From a bacterium (lineage in GTDB: Bacteria > UBP14 > UBA6098 > 4484-93): a DNA stretch of 22,122 nucleotides. The notes beneath the pieces are model-generated. The model did not search any database and was not told the DNA's origin. It saw only the letters and a list, made by a program, of their open reading frames with translations. Made by a program: the position numbers and the translations under genes. Shown here one piece after another: positions 7,302 through 14,842 of this stretch (the stretch's first letter is position 1; every line of letters begins with the position of its first letter). Where the stretch lies: positions 1 through 22,122 of the forward strand of contig JAGGUN010000050.1 of assembly GCA_021158465.1 (NCBI GenBank). The letters are read 5' to 3'.

Positions 7302-7637
7302 ATGAAGAAGGTTGAATTGAGGTCGCTCGATGTGTTATCCGTTATGAAGGTTGTATTTATCATCTACATTGTAGTTGGTATTATCCTCGGTATCCTGTAT
7401 GGGCTTTTCTTCGGCTGGATACTGGGGATACTTGGGCTCAGTGGAGGGGAGGAATTGCCGTTTTTGCCCATGCTCGGTTTCGGTGTTGGTGCGTATGGTG
7501 GGCTCTTGCTCGGCATCCTGTACGGGATTTTCTACGCCATCTGGATGACGATTGTGACTGCCATCGGAGCCTTACTGTTCAATCTTGTGGCGAGTTTGGT
7601 CGGCGGTGTGCATATAAAGGTAAAACTGTCCGATTAG
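7302..7637 (+). CDS. Small integral membrane protein, DUF3566-like
   Basis: An unassigned 111-residue membrane protein. A short basic N-terminus (MKKVELRSLDVLSVMK) leads into two very hydrophobic glycine-rich regions, about 15-46 and 55-100. Each contains a version of one motif, GIILGILYGLF (26-36) and GLLLGILYGIF (68-78), suggesting an internal duplication. The tail GALLFNLVASLVGGVHIKVK resembles the end of DUF3566-type small membrane proteins, whose role is poorly known. The ATG at 7302 has AAAGGAGC upstream. It could be transcribed with lpd-ecfT (51-base gap). Its stop overlaps the stop of the convergent radical SAM gene by 4 bases. Family assignment is from memory of the pattern. Confidence 0.65.
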   Translation: MKKVELRSLDVLSVMKVVFIIYIVVGIILGILYGLFFGWILGILGLSGGEELPFLPMLGFGVGAYGGLLLGILYGIFYAIWMTIVTAIGALLFNLVASLVGGVHIKVKLSD

Positions 7638-8704
7638 ACCAGGTCGTCGAACCAGAGTGCATCGTCTTTTCTTGGCACGGTCAGAACACGGTAGTGGTTC
7701 TCGGGATTTGCTGCTCTATGGTATTTGAGGTATATCTGCTTTTCGTCGCAGCCTACTATTTCGATCTTGCCGGTTGTGTGGGACATAGCGTAGATTATTC
7801 TCCCGGCGAGACCTGATATACCTCGTTTTGCCTCCCTTATTATCCTTATCCCATCCGGTATCGGGACAGAGAAGTGACGGTTGCCGAGAACAGGTCTGTT
7901 CTGGAATATATAGTATGGGCTTATACCGATTTTTACAAGGGAGACAAAAAGCTCTCTCAGTGTGTCGGGGTCATCGTTTATACCCCTTAAAAGCGGTGTC
8001 TGGTTGAGAAGGATTGCTCCCCAGGACAAAAGTTTCCTTACCGCCTCCTTTGCCTCGTCGGTTAGTTCCCTCGGATGGTTGAACTGTGTTACGATATACA
8101 TCCCCTTGCCCGATTTCTTGGGTATGGAGACCACCTTCTCAAGCTCAGGGTCATCTGTTATTCTGAAAGGGTTGAATGCTGGTGCTTTTGTTCCGATGCG
8201 GATGAAACGCAGATGCTCAATCTCCGATAGGGCAGATACCAGCTCAACGAGCTTTCTTGTTGATAGGATGAGCGGGTCTCCACCAGATAGCAGAACATTG
8301 GTTATCTCTGGGTGTAAGCGGATATAGTTTATCCTATCCTTTATTTTGAGCGTTACCTCACTACTCCCCTTAATGAACAATCTCTTCCTGAAGCAGAACC
8401 TGCAGTATGAGCCGCAGACCTGGCTTGTTAAGAACAATGCTGTATCTGGATACTTGTGTTCGAGACCTTGCTGAACGGTATACCGTTTCTCATTGGAGGC
8501 ATCAAGTTTCCCCCATTCTTCGAGCTCATCGAGGGTAGGGATTATAATCCGCCTTATCGGGTCGGTTGGGTCATCCCATCTGATGAGGCGAAGATAATAA
8601 TCGTTTGCCCGGAACGCAAAACGGTTCTCTACCTTCAGTAGCCTTTCCTTTTCTTCTTCTGTAAGATATGGAACCTGCGCTATCTTTGAGTAGTATTTTA
8701 CCAT
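7634..8704 (-). CDS. KamA-family radical SAM aminomutase-like protein
   Basis: A 356-residue relative of lysine 2,3-aminomutase, which uses a [4Fe-4S] cluster, S-adenosylmethionine and pyridoxal phosphate to shift an amino group. The cluster motif is CGSYCRFC (Cys97, Cys101, Cys104), followed by LLSGGDPL (138-145), RIGTKAPAF (169-177), TQFNHPRELT (206-215) and NQTPLLRGIND (234-244), all laid out as in the family. Lys313 in SHTTGKIEIVG is the probable PLP lysine. Where lysine 2,3-aminomutase has the aspartate-containing CDLS segment that binds the substrate amine, this protein reads QNRPVLGN (268-275), so its substrate may not be lysine. The ATG at 8704 has AGGAGGGG about 9-11 bases upstream. 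No biosynthetic partner gene is adjacent. Confidence 0.85.
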   Translation of the reverse strand: MVKYYSKIAQVPYLTEEEKERLLKVENRFAFRANDYYLRLIRWDDPTDPIRRIIIPTLDELEEWGKLDASNEKRYTVQQGLEHKYPDTALFLTSQVCGSYCRFCFRKRLFIKGSSEVTLKIKDRINYIRLHPEITNVLLSGGDPLILSTRKLVELVSALSEIEHLRFIRIGTKAPAFNPFRITDDPELEKVVSIPKKSGKGMYIVTQFNHPRELTDEAKEAVRKLLSWGAILLNQTPLLRGINDDPDTLRELFVSLVKIGISPYYIFQNRPVLGNRHFSVPIPDGIRIIREAKRGISGLAGRIIYAMSHTTGKIEIVGCDEKQIYLKYHRAANPENHYRVLTVPRKDDALWFDDLV

Positions 8705-8730
8705 AGCTGTTTACCCCTCCTTTTCACTTT

Positions 8731-8769
8731 TCATTGAGCAATGAGGCATGCCTCCTCTATAACGAGGAG
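8731..8769. promoter_or_regulatory. Cluster of overlapping hairpins in the leader of the KamA-like gene
   Basis: Three inverted repeats are packed into 39 bases: TCATTG-AG-CAATGA (8731-8744), the perfect palindrome GAGGCATGCCTC (8743-8754), and CTCCTC-6-GAGGAG (8752-8769). The second and third share bases and cannot form together. On the minus-strand transcript they lie just upstream of the AAAAGGAGGGG ribosome binding site (8714-8724), and the CTCCTC arm could also pair with it. A regulatory role is inferred. Confidence 0.35.
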
Positions 8770-8814
8770 CAACGAGAAAAAGCTTAAGATAGTAAGGATA
8801 GGTAGCCAGATAAA

Positions 8815-8845
8815 GAGGGGCTCCCGTGTTTAGCGAGAACCCCTC
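8815..8845 (-). terminator. Rho-independent terminator of the BNR secreted-protein gene
   Basis: On the minus strand GAGGGG-TT-CTC, an 11-base loop, then GAG-CCCCTC form a 9-bp stem with a two-base bulge, followed by TTTAT. It starts 14 bases after the stop codon of the gene ending at 8860. Confidence 0.55.
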
Positions 8846-8855
8846 AGAAAGATTG

Positions 8856-8878
8856 GATGCTACTTCATAAGAAGCATC
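8856..8878. repeat. Inverted repeat enclosing a stop codon
   Basis: GATGCT (8856-8861) and AGCATC (8873-8878) pair, with a further CTT/AAG inside, forming a hairpin over the last codons and the TAG stop of the secreted-protein gene. It lies directly ahead of the terminator hairpin and may help stabilise the 3' end of the message. Confidence 0.4.
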
Positions 8879-10812
8879 TTGCGGGAGACAGAACCGCCAG
8901 TATCACTACTTATCTTGCAGAAATACAGACCGGATGGACAGCGATTTCCGCTGTTATCTGTGCCGTCCCAGGTGACCGTATAGCTACCTGTCCTCTTGAA
9001 TCCAGTTGCCAGCGTCTTAACCCTTTTACCAAGGATGTCATAAACAGCAAGCTCAATCTCGGATGGGCTGTTCACATCGAATCTGATCTCTGTCGCCGGA
9101 TTGAACGGGTTCGGGACATTCGGATAGAGTGTGAAGGAGGTCGGTTTCGCGGTTTCCTCCTCCTCGATACCTTCTATAACCGTCCTCGTGGAGACGACAT
9201 GGCAGATAACCGGGTTCAGTGTAGGCTCTCCAACATCAAGGATAGTTACCCCCGCATCCTTGTCGAGGATATAGAAGATATAGAGTGAATCGTTGGTTGC
9301 ATATTTTGCTGCCGATACATCGAGCTCGGATAGACATTCACCGGGCAGGCATCCAGGAGAATGAGAATCCGTGAGGTTCAGCGGCTCAGACCAGGTTGCA
9401 CCGTTATCTGTCGAGTATGCCACATATACCTCGTTGTTTGGGATACCTCCTGCCTCCCAGCCATCGCCAGAGTAGTCCTCATAGAGTGTATCCTCGAAAG
9501 CACCATACTGATACCAAACACAATACAGGGTTCCATCATCGCCGAGTGTCAGGTTTGGCTTGTGGAAAAGCCCTGCATCCCTCATTCCCCCCTCGTCTCT
9601 TATCCCTGGTGTGAAGTACCAACCAGGGGGAGTGACCTGAGTAACACCTGTTTCCTCAGACCAGTGATAGATATGGTTATACAGATAGTATGAGAACCCT
9701 GCTGTGTCTGATGTATCGAGTGCCTCGGCAGCCCAGGTAATAGTTGTATAGACAATATGGAGGTTGTCATCGTTATCGAATATAGCGGCTGGGTCAGTCC
9801 AGGGTCTCGGAACAACGACAACGGTATCGATGCCGCCCAGTGTATCCTCAAAGAATATGGTATCCGTTTCCTCGAGGGTGTATCTCTCATACCCGGTTGC
9901 ATTTACCCTTTCTCCCCAGGTCTCGCCACCATCTGTCGATATGTGATAGTAGACATTGAAATACTCGGGCCAGTGATGCCCGTAATCCGGCTCGCCGTGG
10001 GTTGTATAGACGATAGCTATCTTGTTGGAAACATGGGAGCAGGCTATAGCTCTATTTACGCCGTAGACGAAATACGGCACATTCACGGATTCGGGCGGTT
10101 CGGAGGTTACACCCATATCGGCATAGTGGCAGCGGTAGTAGTAGAGCGCTCCACTACCGGCAAAAGCCTGACTTAACATATGGATAGTATCATCGATGCC
10201 GACATCGACAAACGGCCAGATAGCCTCCATATCGACGATTTCGCCGCCGCCGGAATCGCCCATTGCTGCCTCCATCTCTGTGGCAACGAAGACGCCCCTT
10301 GTTCCGATATCTGGACCAATGTCGGCTGCCAAGACCGAATGTGTTGCGCCGGATGGCGTGGTCTGGTGGTATCCGATGAACGGAATTCCGGCTGAGTTCA
10401 CAGCGATTGTTGTGTAGCCTGCTCTCGGAGAAGAATCCACACGCATACCTGTTCCAGGCCACTCCCAGACCCCCTCAGGGGAACGGTAGTTGTAATAGAC
10501 ATGACGGGATGTTGAAGCCTCATCCTCGCCGTTCATCCAGGAGATATGCACTCCACCGTTCAGATCAGTGGCTATGTTCGTTCCGTTGCCGTTGTGCTGC
10601 ATGTCATAATATGTTGTTCCGATGGTATCGATATGCCCGACAAGCTCCTTCCTCCCTTCGCTGGCGGCTCTTGGATACCAGTTGCCAAGCACCTTCCCAG
10701 ATGGATAGATAGGCGTTATCTTCCCGGGAAGATCGCTTACAGCATCCTCAAGAGCGAATGCAGTTGCCACGAGAAGAAACAACATACCAACGACAAGAAT
10801 GCCTTTCCTCAT
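8860..10812 (-). CDS. Secreted BNR/Asp-box repeat protein with type A C-terminal sorting domain
   Basis: A 650-residue exported protein of unknown function. The start ATG at 10812 is chosen because AAGGAGG sits just upstream and the protein then opens with a clean signal peptide, MRKGILVVGMLFLLVATAFA. The body contains beta-propeller-like repeats with two clear Asp-boxes, STDGGETW (292-299) and STDNGATW (467-474), as in sialidases and many surface-exposed propellers; the sialidase catalytic set is not evident, so enzymatic activity is not claimed. A Glu-rich linker leads to the C-terminal domain (about 560-650) with LYPNVPNPFNPATEI, YDILGKRV and a final SRKMLLMK, the FlgD-like/type A sorting fold of FCB-group secreted proteins. 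Divergent from the other secreted protein; own promoter and terminator are visible. Confidence 0.85.
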   Translation of the reverse strand: MRKGILVVGMLFLLVATAFALEDAVSDLPGKITPIYPSGKVLGNWYPRAASEGRKELVGHIDTIGTTYYDMQHNGNGTNIATDLNGGVHISWMNGEDEASTSRHVYYNYRSPEGVWEWPGTGMRVDSSPRAGYTTIAVNSAGIPFIGYHQTTPSGATHSVLAADIGPDIGTRGVFVATEMEAAMGDSGGGEIVDMEAIWPFVDVGIDDTIHMLSQAFAGSGALYYYRCHYADMGVTSEPPESVNVPYFVYGVNRAIACSHVSNKIAIVYTTHGEPDYGHHWPEYFNVYYHISTDGGETWGERVNATGYERYTLEETDTIFFEDTLGGIDTVVVVPRPWTDPAAIFDNDDNLHIVYTTITWAAEALDTSDTAGFSYYLYNHIYHWSEETGVTQVTPPGWYFTPGIRDEGGMRDAGLFHKPNLTLGDDGTLYCVWYQYGAFEDTLYEDYSGDGWEAGGIPNNEVYVAYSTDNGATWSEPLNLTDSHSPGCLPGECLSELDVSAAKYATNDSLYIFYILDKDAGVTILDVGEPTLNPVICHVVSTRTVIEGIEEEETAKPTSFTLYPNVPNPFNPATEIRFDVNSPSEIELAVYDILGKRVKTLATGFKRTGSYTVTWDGTDNSGNRCPSGLYFCKISSDTGGSVSRKMLLMK

Positions 10813-10865
10813 CTGTTCCTCCTTACTTTTTGGATTCAATTGCTCATTACCCTGATATTATCTGA

Positions 10866-10893
10866 AATTTATGTAATTTTTAGCTCAAGTCAA
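10866..10893 (-). promoter_or_regulatory. Predicted promoter of the BNR secreted-protein gene
   Basis: Minus-strand TTGACT (10893-10888), a 16-base spacer and TAAATT (10871-10866) lie about 53 bases upstream of the ATG at 10812. Hexamers and spacing are the same as in the accD promoter. Confidence 0.5.
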
Positions 10894-10914
10894 GAGTTTT
10901 TTATTCAAACTATG

Positions 10915-10943
10915 TTGACTTTTGGGGAATTTCTTCATATTTT
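10915..10943 (+). promoter_or_regulatory. Predicted promoter of the GGPD-domain secreted-protein gene
   Basis: TTGACT (10915-10920), a 17-base spacer and TATTTT (10938-10943) precede the ATG at 10967. The two -35 boxes of this divergent pair are 21 bases apart, exactly as in the XRE-lpd region, and the 9-mer CTATGTTGA leads into the -35 box in both. A perfect TATAAT at 10943-10948 is too far (22 bases) from this -35 box to be its partner but could contribute. Confidence 0.45.
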
Positions 10944-10966
10944 ATAATCAAACAAAGGAGGGTATG

Positions 10967-13846
10967 ATGAAACAGATTTTGGTTTTCTCACTACTTCTCG
11001 TTGTTTCGGTGCCTCTTCTCGCCCGGACAGGCGGTCCGGATGATTATGGTTATATGTTCACCGACGAGGTAGAGTTTTCCTGGATAGACGAGGAGGGTGC
11101 GGTTGCTATCGGGCTTTCTGGAGATGATGACTTTCTCCAGATTCCGCTCCCGTTCTCGTTTGGCTTCTATGGTGAAAGGTACGACAGCATCTTCTGCGGA
11201 ACAAACGGACTTCTCTCATTCTTCGAGGAGGAGGCAGATGCATACTGGAACGAGCCTATTCCTGCAACTTCCACTCCCAATGGGATAATCGCACCTTTCT
11301 GGGATGACTGCAATGTAAGGGATGAATCGGAGGTACTTGTTAAGACGGTTGATTCGGTATTTGTCATAATATACAAGAATGTCTTCTGTCCCTTCTCCTC
11401 GATGACGAACCCTTTGACCTTTGAGGTGCTATTGATAAACCATCCGGAAGGTGATGGTGATATTGTTTTTCAGTATCTTGATGCAGAGGTAGACGATGTA
11501 ACCCATACCCACGGTGGGGGTGCTACTGTCGGGATTGAGAACGAGGATGGAACAGTTGGATTGCAGTATTCTTATGACGAGGCGGTCGTGGACAGCGGAC
11601 TTGCCATCAGGTTCTTCTTCTCTGGAGGAATAAATAATGTCTCGGCTATGGAGATACTTTCTCCTGCAGGTGTTGTTATTGGAGGAGAGGAGATTACACC
11701 GAAGGCTGTTTTCAGGAACTGTTCGGATAGTTCTGTCGACTTTACTGCATTCTTCAGGATACAGGATACAACGGGAGCTCTTGTTTATATAGACTCTTTT
11801 GATGTCTCATCGCTTGGAGCGGGGGAAAGGGATACTGTTGAGTTTGCTCCCTGGATGCCTGAGATGGGAGATTTTATCGCTACTGCCTGGCACAACTTCG
11901 GGGGAGATGAGCTACCGGCTGATGATACGACAACTGCTGAATTCAGTGTCTATGAACATATCTCGTCCGGTGGACCCGACGATTTTGGCTACACCTGGCG
12001 AGATTCCTACCACCCCGGTGGACCGACCCCATTGCCTATCGATATAGAGGGCGCAACGAGGATAGATATTTCCGGGGATGATGTGACAGCAGAAATTCCT
12101 CTCCCGTTTGAGTTCCCGTTCTATGGTAGTGAGTATTCCTCTGTCTGGGTCTCATCCAATGGGTTTTTGTCGTTTGAGTCGCTGACAAGGTCATATATGC
12201 TCAACGACAGTATCCCGTGCGCCGATGACCCGAATGCAATCCTTGCGTTATACTGGGATGACTCGGATATCGATACATACTCTGACCCTGAGGCAGGGAT
12301 TTATGTCAAGCGACCCGCGGATGATGAGTTCCATATCATATTCTGGCATATATTCTTACCTTACTCCTCCGCAACGGATAATGTTACATACGAGGCGATA
12401 CTTTATGAATCGGGCAGGATTATCTTCAATTATGCCCAAACGGAGACACCAACATACCCCGAGCGCTCTATGGGACGCTCCGCTACCGTGGGGATAGAAT
12501 CCCCCGATGGAATAACAGGACTCCTCTACGAATACAACGGTGAGCCCCCTGCCAATCTTATATACCCTGATTTTGCGATTGAGTTCTCCTCAGAACCCGT
12601 TGTGGATACGATACCGCCTGCTATCTCACATACACCGCCTGCTGTTTTGTATAGCACAGAGGAGAATTTTATTGTTCAAGCTACCATAACCGACATATCG
12701 GGTGTGATTGCCGATACGCTTTTCTTCAGTGTCACGGGGCTTTTCACCCCTGTTTCACACGATAGTGTGGTCGGTTCGAACTACTACTACACCCTGCCGG
12801 TTCCGCCTGCGGGGATGAGCATCTGCTACAGGTTCTTGGCAGTCGATGGTGCAGAGGGTCATAATGTCGGCTATCTCCCAGGTGGGGATTCTTCATTCTG
12901 TATCACTGTTGTAGACCCGCACTTTGGTGGTCCGGATGAGGATGGATTCTACTTCGCCGATTCCGATGCTCCGGATTCGATCGAGTATAAGCCAGTGTTC
13001 GATTGGGTTGAACTCGACCCTGCACTCGGTGGGGAGGGCGAGGTTCTACCGGTGAGAGATGATTGTCTCTCCGATATCATAACGCTCCCGCTTCCGTCCG
13101 TGTTCTATGGTGTGGATGCAACAGCCCTTGTCATCTCCTCGAACGGGTTTGTCTCTTTCGATACGACACTTACTTTTTCCTACGCGTATAACAGACCGCT
13201 CCCATCTGAGGAGGCACCATCCCCTATTATTGCACCGCTGTGGCTTGACCTCGTTCCACCGGAAGATAGCACAGGTCTCTTCTTCTGGGTGGATGAATCA
13301 GGAGGGAGGCTCATTATCGAATGGAAAGATTTCCATGAGTATGCCGATACTGTCCCTATGACATTCGAGGCAGCAGTCTATTTTGGTCTCGAATACCCGT
13401 ATATCAAGTTCCAGTATCTTGAACTGCCGGAGGAGCTGGGAGCAACTGTTGGCATCCAGAATTGGGATGGGACAAGTGGAGTGCAATATTTCTATGATGG
13501 AGTGCCTGGTTGTCTCTTGCACGATTCGCTCGCTGTTATCTTCTCGACGAACCCGACATATGTTCCAGAGGTAAAAAGCGTTCCGCAGAAACTTGCCCTC
13601 CATCTGCCTTATCCGAACCCGTTCAACTCGGTGGTGCAGATAAGGTTTGATGTCCCAGAGGGAGAGAGTGCCTCCGTTGAACTTTACAACATCCTTGGAG
13701 AGAGGGTCGAGGTGCCTGTTAGGGAGGCTGGACCTGGAAGATATACCGTATCGTATAGGGCTGATAATCTGCCCTCCGGTGTATATATGATTCTGCTCCG
13801 TGGAAGAGATACCTCTCTTTCCAGGAAGCTCTTGTATCTAAAGTAG
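10967..13846 (+). CDS. Large secreted protein with three GGPD-type beta domains and type A sorting domain
   Basis: A 959-residue exported protein. Two ATGs are adjacent (10964, 10967); I prefer 10967 for its spacing to AAAGGAGG. The signal peptide is MKQILVFSLLLVVSVPLLA. Three related units start near residues 22, 334 and 653 with GGPDDYGY, GGPDDFGY and GGPDEDGF. Each continues with a (I/L)PLPF-type strand, a FYG loop, a (S/T)NGxLSF turn, APxWxD-like residues and an ATVGI(E/Q) segment, reminiscent of nidogen-like or jelly-roll surface domains. Between them lie two Ig/CARDB-like insertions (about 225-330 and 545-650). The last 90 residues carry LPYPNPFNS, LYNILGERVE and a terminal SRKLLYLK, the C-terminal sorting domain. 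Function unknown; adhesion or an extracellular structural role is only a guess. lpxK begins at once after its stop. Confidence 0.85.
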   Translation: MKQILVFSLLLVVSVPLLARTGGPDDYGYMFTDEVEFSWIDEEGAVAIGLSGDDDFLQIPLPFSFGFYGERYDSIFCGTNGLLSFFEEEADAYWNEPIPATSTPNGIIAPFWDDCNVRDESEVLVKTVDSVFVIIYKNVFCPFSSMTNPLTFEVLLINHPEGDGDIVFQYLDAEVDDVTHTHGGGATVGIENEDGTVGLQYSYDEAVVDSGLAIRFFFSGGINNVSAMEILSPAGVVIGGEEITPKAVFRNCSDSSVDFTAFFRIQDTTGALVYIDSFDVSSLGAGERDTVEFAPWMPEMGDFIATAWHNFGGDELPADDTTTAEFSVYEHISSGGPDDFGYTWRDSYHPGGPTPLPIDIEGATRIDISGDDVTAEIPLPFEFPFYGSEYSSVWVSSNGFLSFESLTRSYMLNDSIPCADDPNAILALYWDDSDIDTYSDPEAGIYVKRPADDEFHIIFWHIFLPYSSATDNVTYEAILYESGRIIFNYAQTETPTYPERSMGRSATVGIESPDGITGLLYEYNGEPPANLIYPDFAIEFSSEPVVDTIPPAISHTPPAVLYSTEENFIVQATITDISGVIADTLFFSVTGLFTPVSHDSVVGSNYYYTLPVPPAGMSICYRFLAVDGAEGHNVGYLPGGDSSFCITVVDPHFGGPDEDGFYFADSDAPDSIEYKPVFDWVELDPALGGEGEVLPVRDDCLSDIITLPLPSVFYGVDATALVISSNGFVSFDTTLTFSYAYNRPLPSEEAPSPIIAPLWLDLVPPEDSTGLFFWVDESGGRLIIEWKDFHEYADTVPMTFEAAVYFGLEYPYIKFQYLELPEELGATVGIQNWDGTSGVQYFYDGVPGCLLHDSLAVIFSTNPTYVPEVKSVPQKLALHLPYPNPFNSVVQIRFDVPEGESASVELYNILGERVEVPVREAGPGRYTVSYRADNLPSGVYMILLRGRDTSLSRKLLYLK

Positions 13847-13849
13847 TTG

Positions 13850-14842
13850 ATGGGTGGTTTTGTGGGTGTGAGGCTCCTCCTTTTCCCCCTTGTTCCTGTC
13901 TTCTGGATAGGAGTAACCGTTAGGGGTATGCTCCATCCCCTTTTGGGAGAGGAGATATTCCTGCCTGGAGCTATCAATGTTGGCAGTGTTCTTATCGGTG
14001 GCACAGGTAAGACGGCTATCGTGAAGATGCTCGCCCACCATTTTCTTTCGAGGGGAGAGAAGGTTGCTGTTTTGTCTCTGGGGTATGGGCGACGGAGCAG
14101 AAGAGAGAAGGTTGTTCTCCCTGGTGAGAAGACAAGCTGCGATGAGGTCGGAGATGAGCCGCTCGAGATATCTTCATCCTCCGGTGTTGCCCTTGGAGTT
14201 GGCAAAAGGCGAGAAAGGTTGTATGAGTTCCTTGTTCATCGAGGATACAACAGGATAATACTCGATGACGCTTTTCAGTATATGAAGGTTCGCGCCAGTG
14301 TGAACATAATCACCCTAACAGATGCTCCGTTTCTCCCGTTTCCTGCGGGTGAACTCAGGGACAGGGTGTCTCGTATAAGGGAGGCAGATTTTGTGCTTGT
14401 GAAGGGGAAAAGGACGGAGAGGCTCTCCCGCATCATCCGTCGCTTCAATAAACAGGATAGAACATTCGATTTCTGGTACACTCTATCGGGTATATACAGT
14501 CTTGCCACGGGAACAGAGGTCTCTCTTCCCACTGAGAACGAATTCCTTGCGTTTTCTGGCGTTGCTCATCCGGATGACTTTTTTGATATGCTGAGAAGCG
14601 AAGGGATACCCCTTTCCGGGAGCAGAGCTTTTCCTGACCACCACCGGTTCAGTGAGAAAGAGGTCAGCTCCCTTGCTGAAACGGGTTGTCCACTTTTGAC
14701 GACAGAGAAGGATAGAAGTCGACTTGAATTTTTAACTGGCAATCTGCGCGAAAAGGTTTATATTGCAAAGGTGAAAGTCGTTCTGGGTGAGACGGACAGG
14801 TTTTTCCGACTGCTGGAGGAGAAGTTATATGGGATACAATGA
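13850..14842 (+). CDS. lpxK: Tetraacyldisaccharide 4'-kinase
   Basis: Phosphorylates the 4' position of the tetraacyldisaccharide 1-phosphate to make lipid IVA, a late step of lipid A synthesis at the inner membrane. In 330 residues the N-terminal hydrophobic segment (9-25) is followed by the P-loop GGTGKT (50-55), SLGYGRR (76-82, usually SRGYG), VGDEPL (100-105), ILDDAFQ (137-143, usually DDGFQ), PAGELRD and FPDHHRF with the conserved Asp-His pair. Several motifs are slightly degenerate but the key acidic and P-loop residues remain. The start is ATG at 13850; TTG at 13847 touches the upstream stop and is an alternative. No ribosome binding site is evident, so translation is likely coupled to the secreted-protein gene. 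Presence of lpxK indicates an outer membrane with lipid A. Confidence 0.92.
   Translation: MGGFVGVRLLLFPLVPVFWIGVTVRGMLHPLLGEEIFLPGAINVGSVLIGGTGKTAIVKMLAHHFLSRGEKVAVLSLGYGRRSRREKVVLPGEKTSCDEVGDEPLEISSSSGVALGVGKRRERLYEFLVHRGYNRIILDDAFQYMKVRASVNIITLTDAPFLPFPAGELRDRVSRIREADFVLVKGKRTERLSRIIRRFNKQDRTFDFWYTLSGIYSLATGTEVSLPTENEFLAFSGVAHPDDFFDMLRSEGIPLSGSRAFPDHHRFSEKEVSSLAETGCPLLTTEKDRSRLEFLTGNLREKVYIAKVKVVLGETDRFFRLLEEKLYGIQ

Noticed and set aside
8860-10812. Calling the BNR protein a sialidase
   Set aside because: Only two clear Asp-boxes are visible and the catalytic Arg triad, Tyr/Glu and Asp of sialidases cannot be placed; Asp-boxes occur in many non-enzymatic propellers.
10943-10948. Perfect TATAAT upstream of the GGPD protein gene as the -10 box for TTGACT at 10915
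   Set aside because: The spacer would be 22 bases; TATTTT at 10938 gives 17 and is preferred, though the TATAAT may still matter.
13684-14205. 173-codon minus-strand open frame across the secreted protein and lpxK junction
   Set aside because: Low-complexity, Pro/Ser/Thr-rich translation antisense to two recognisable genes.
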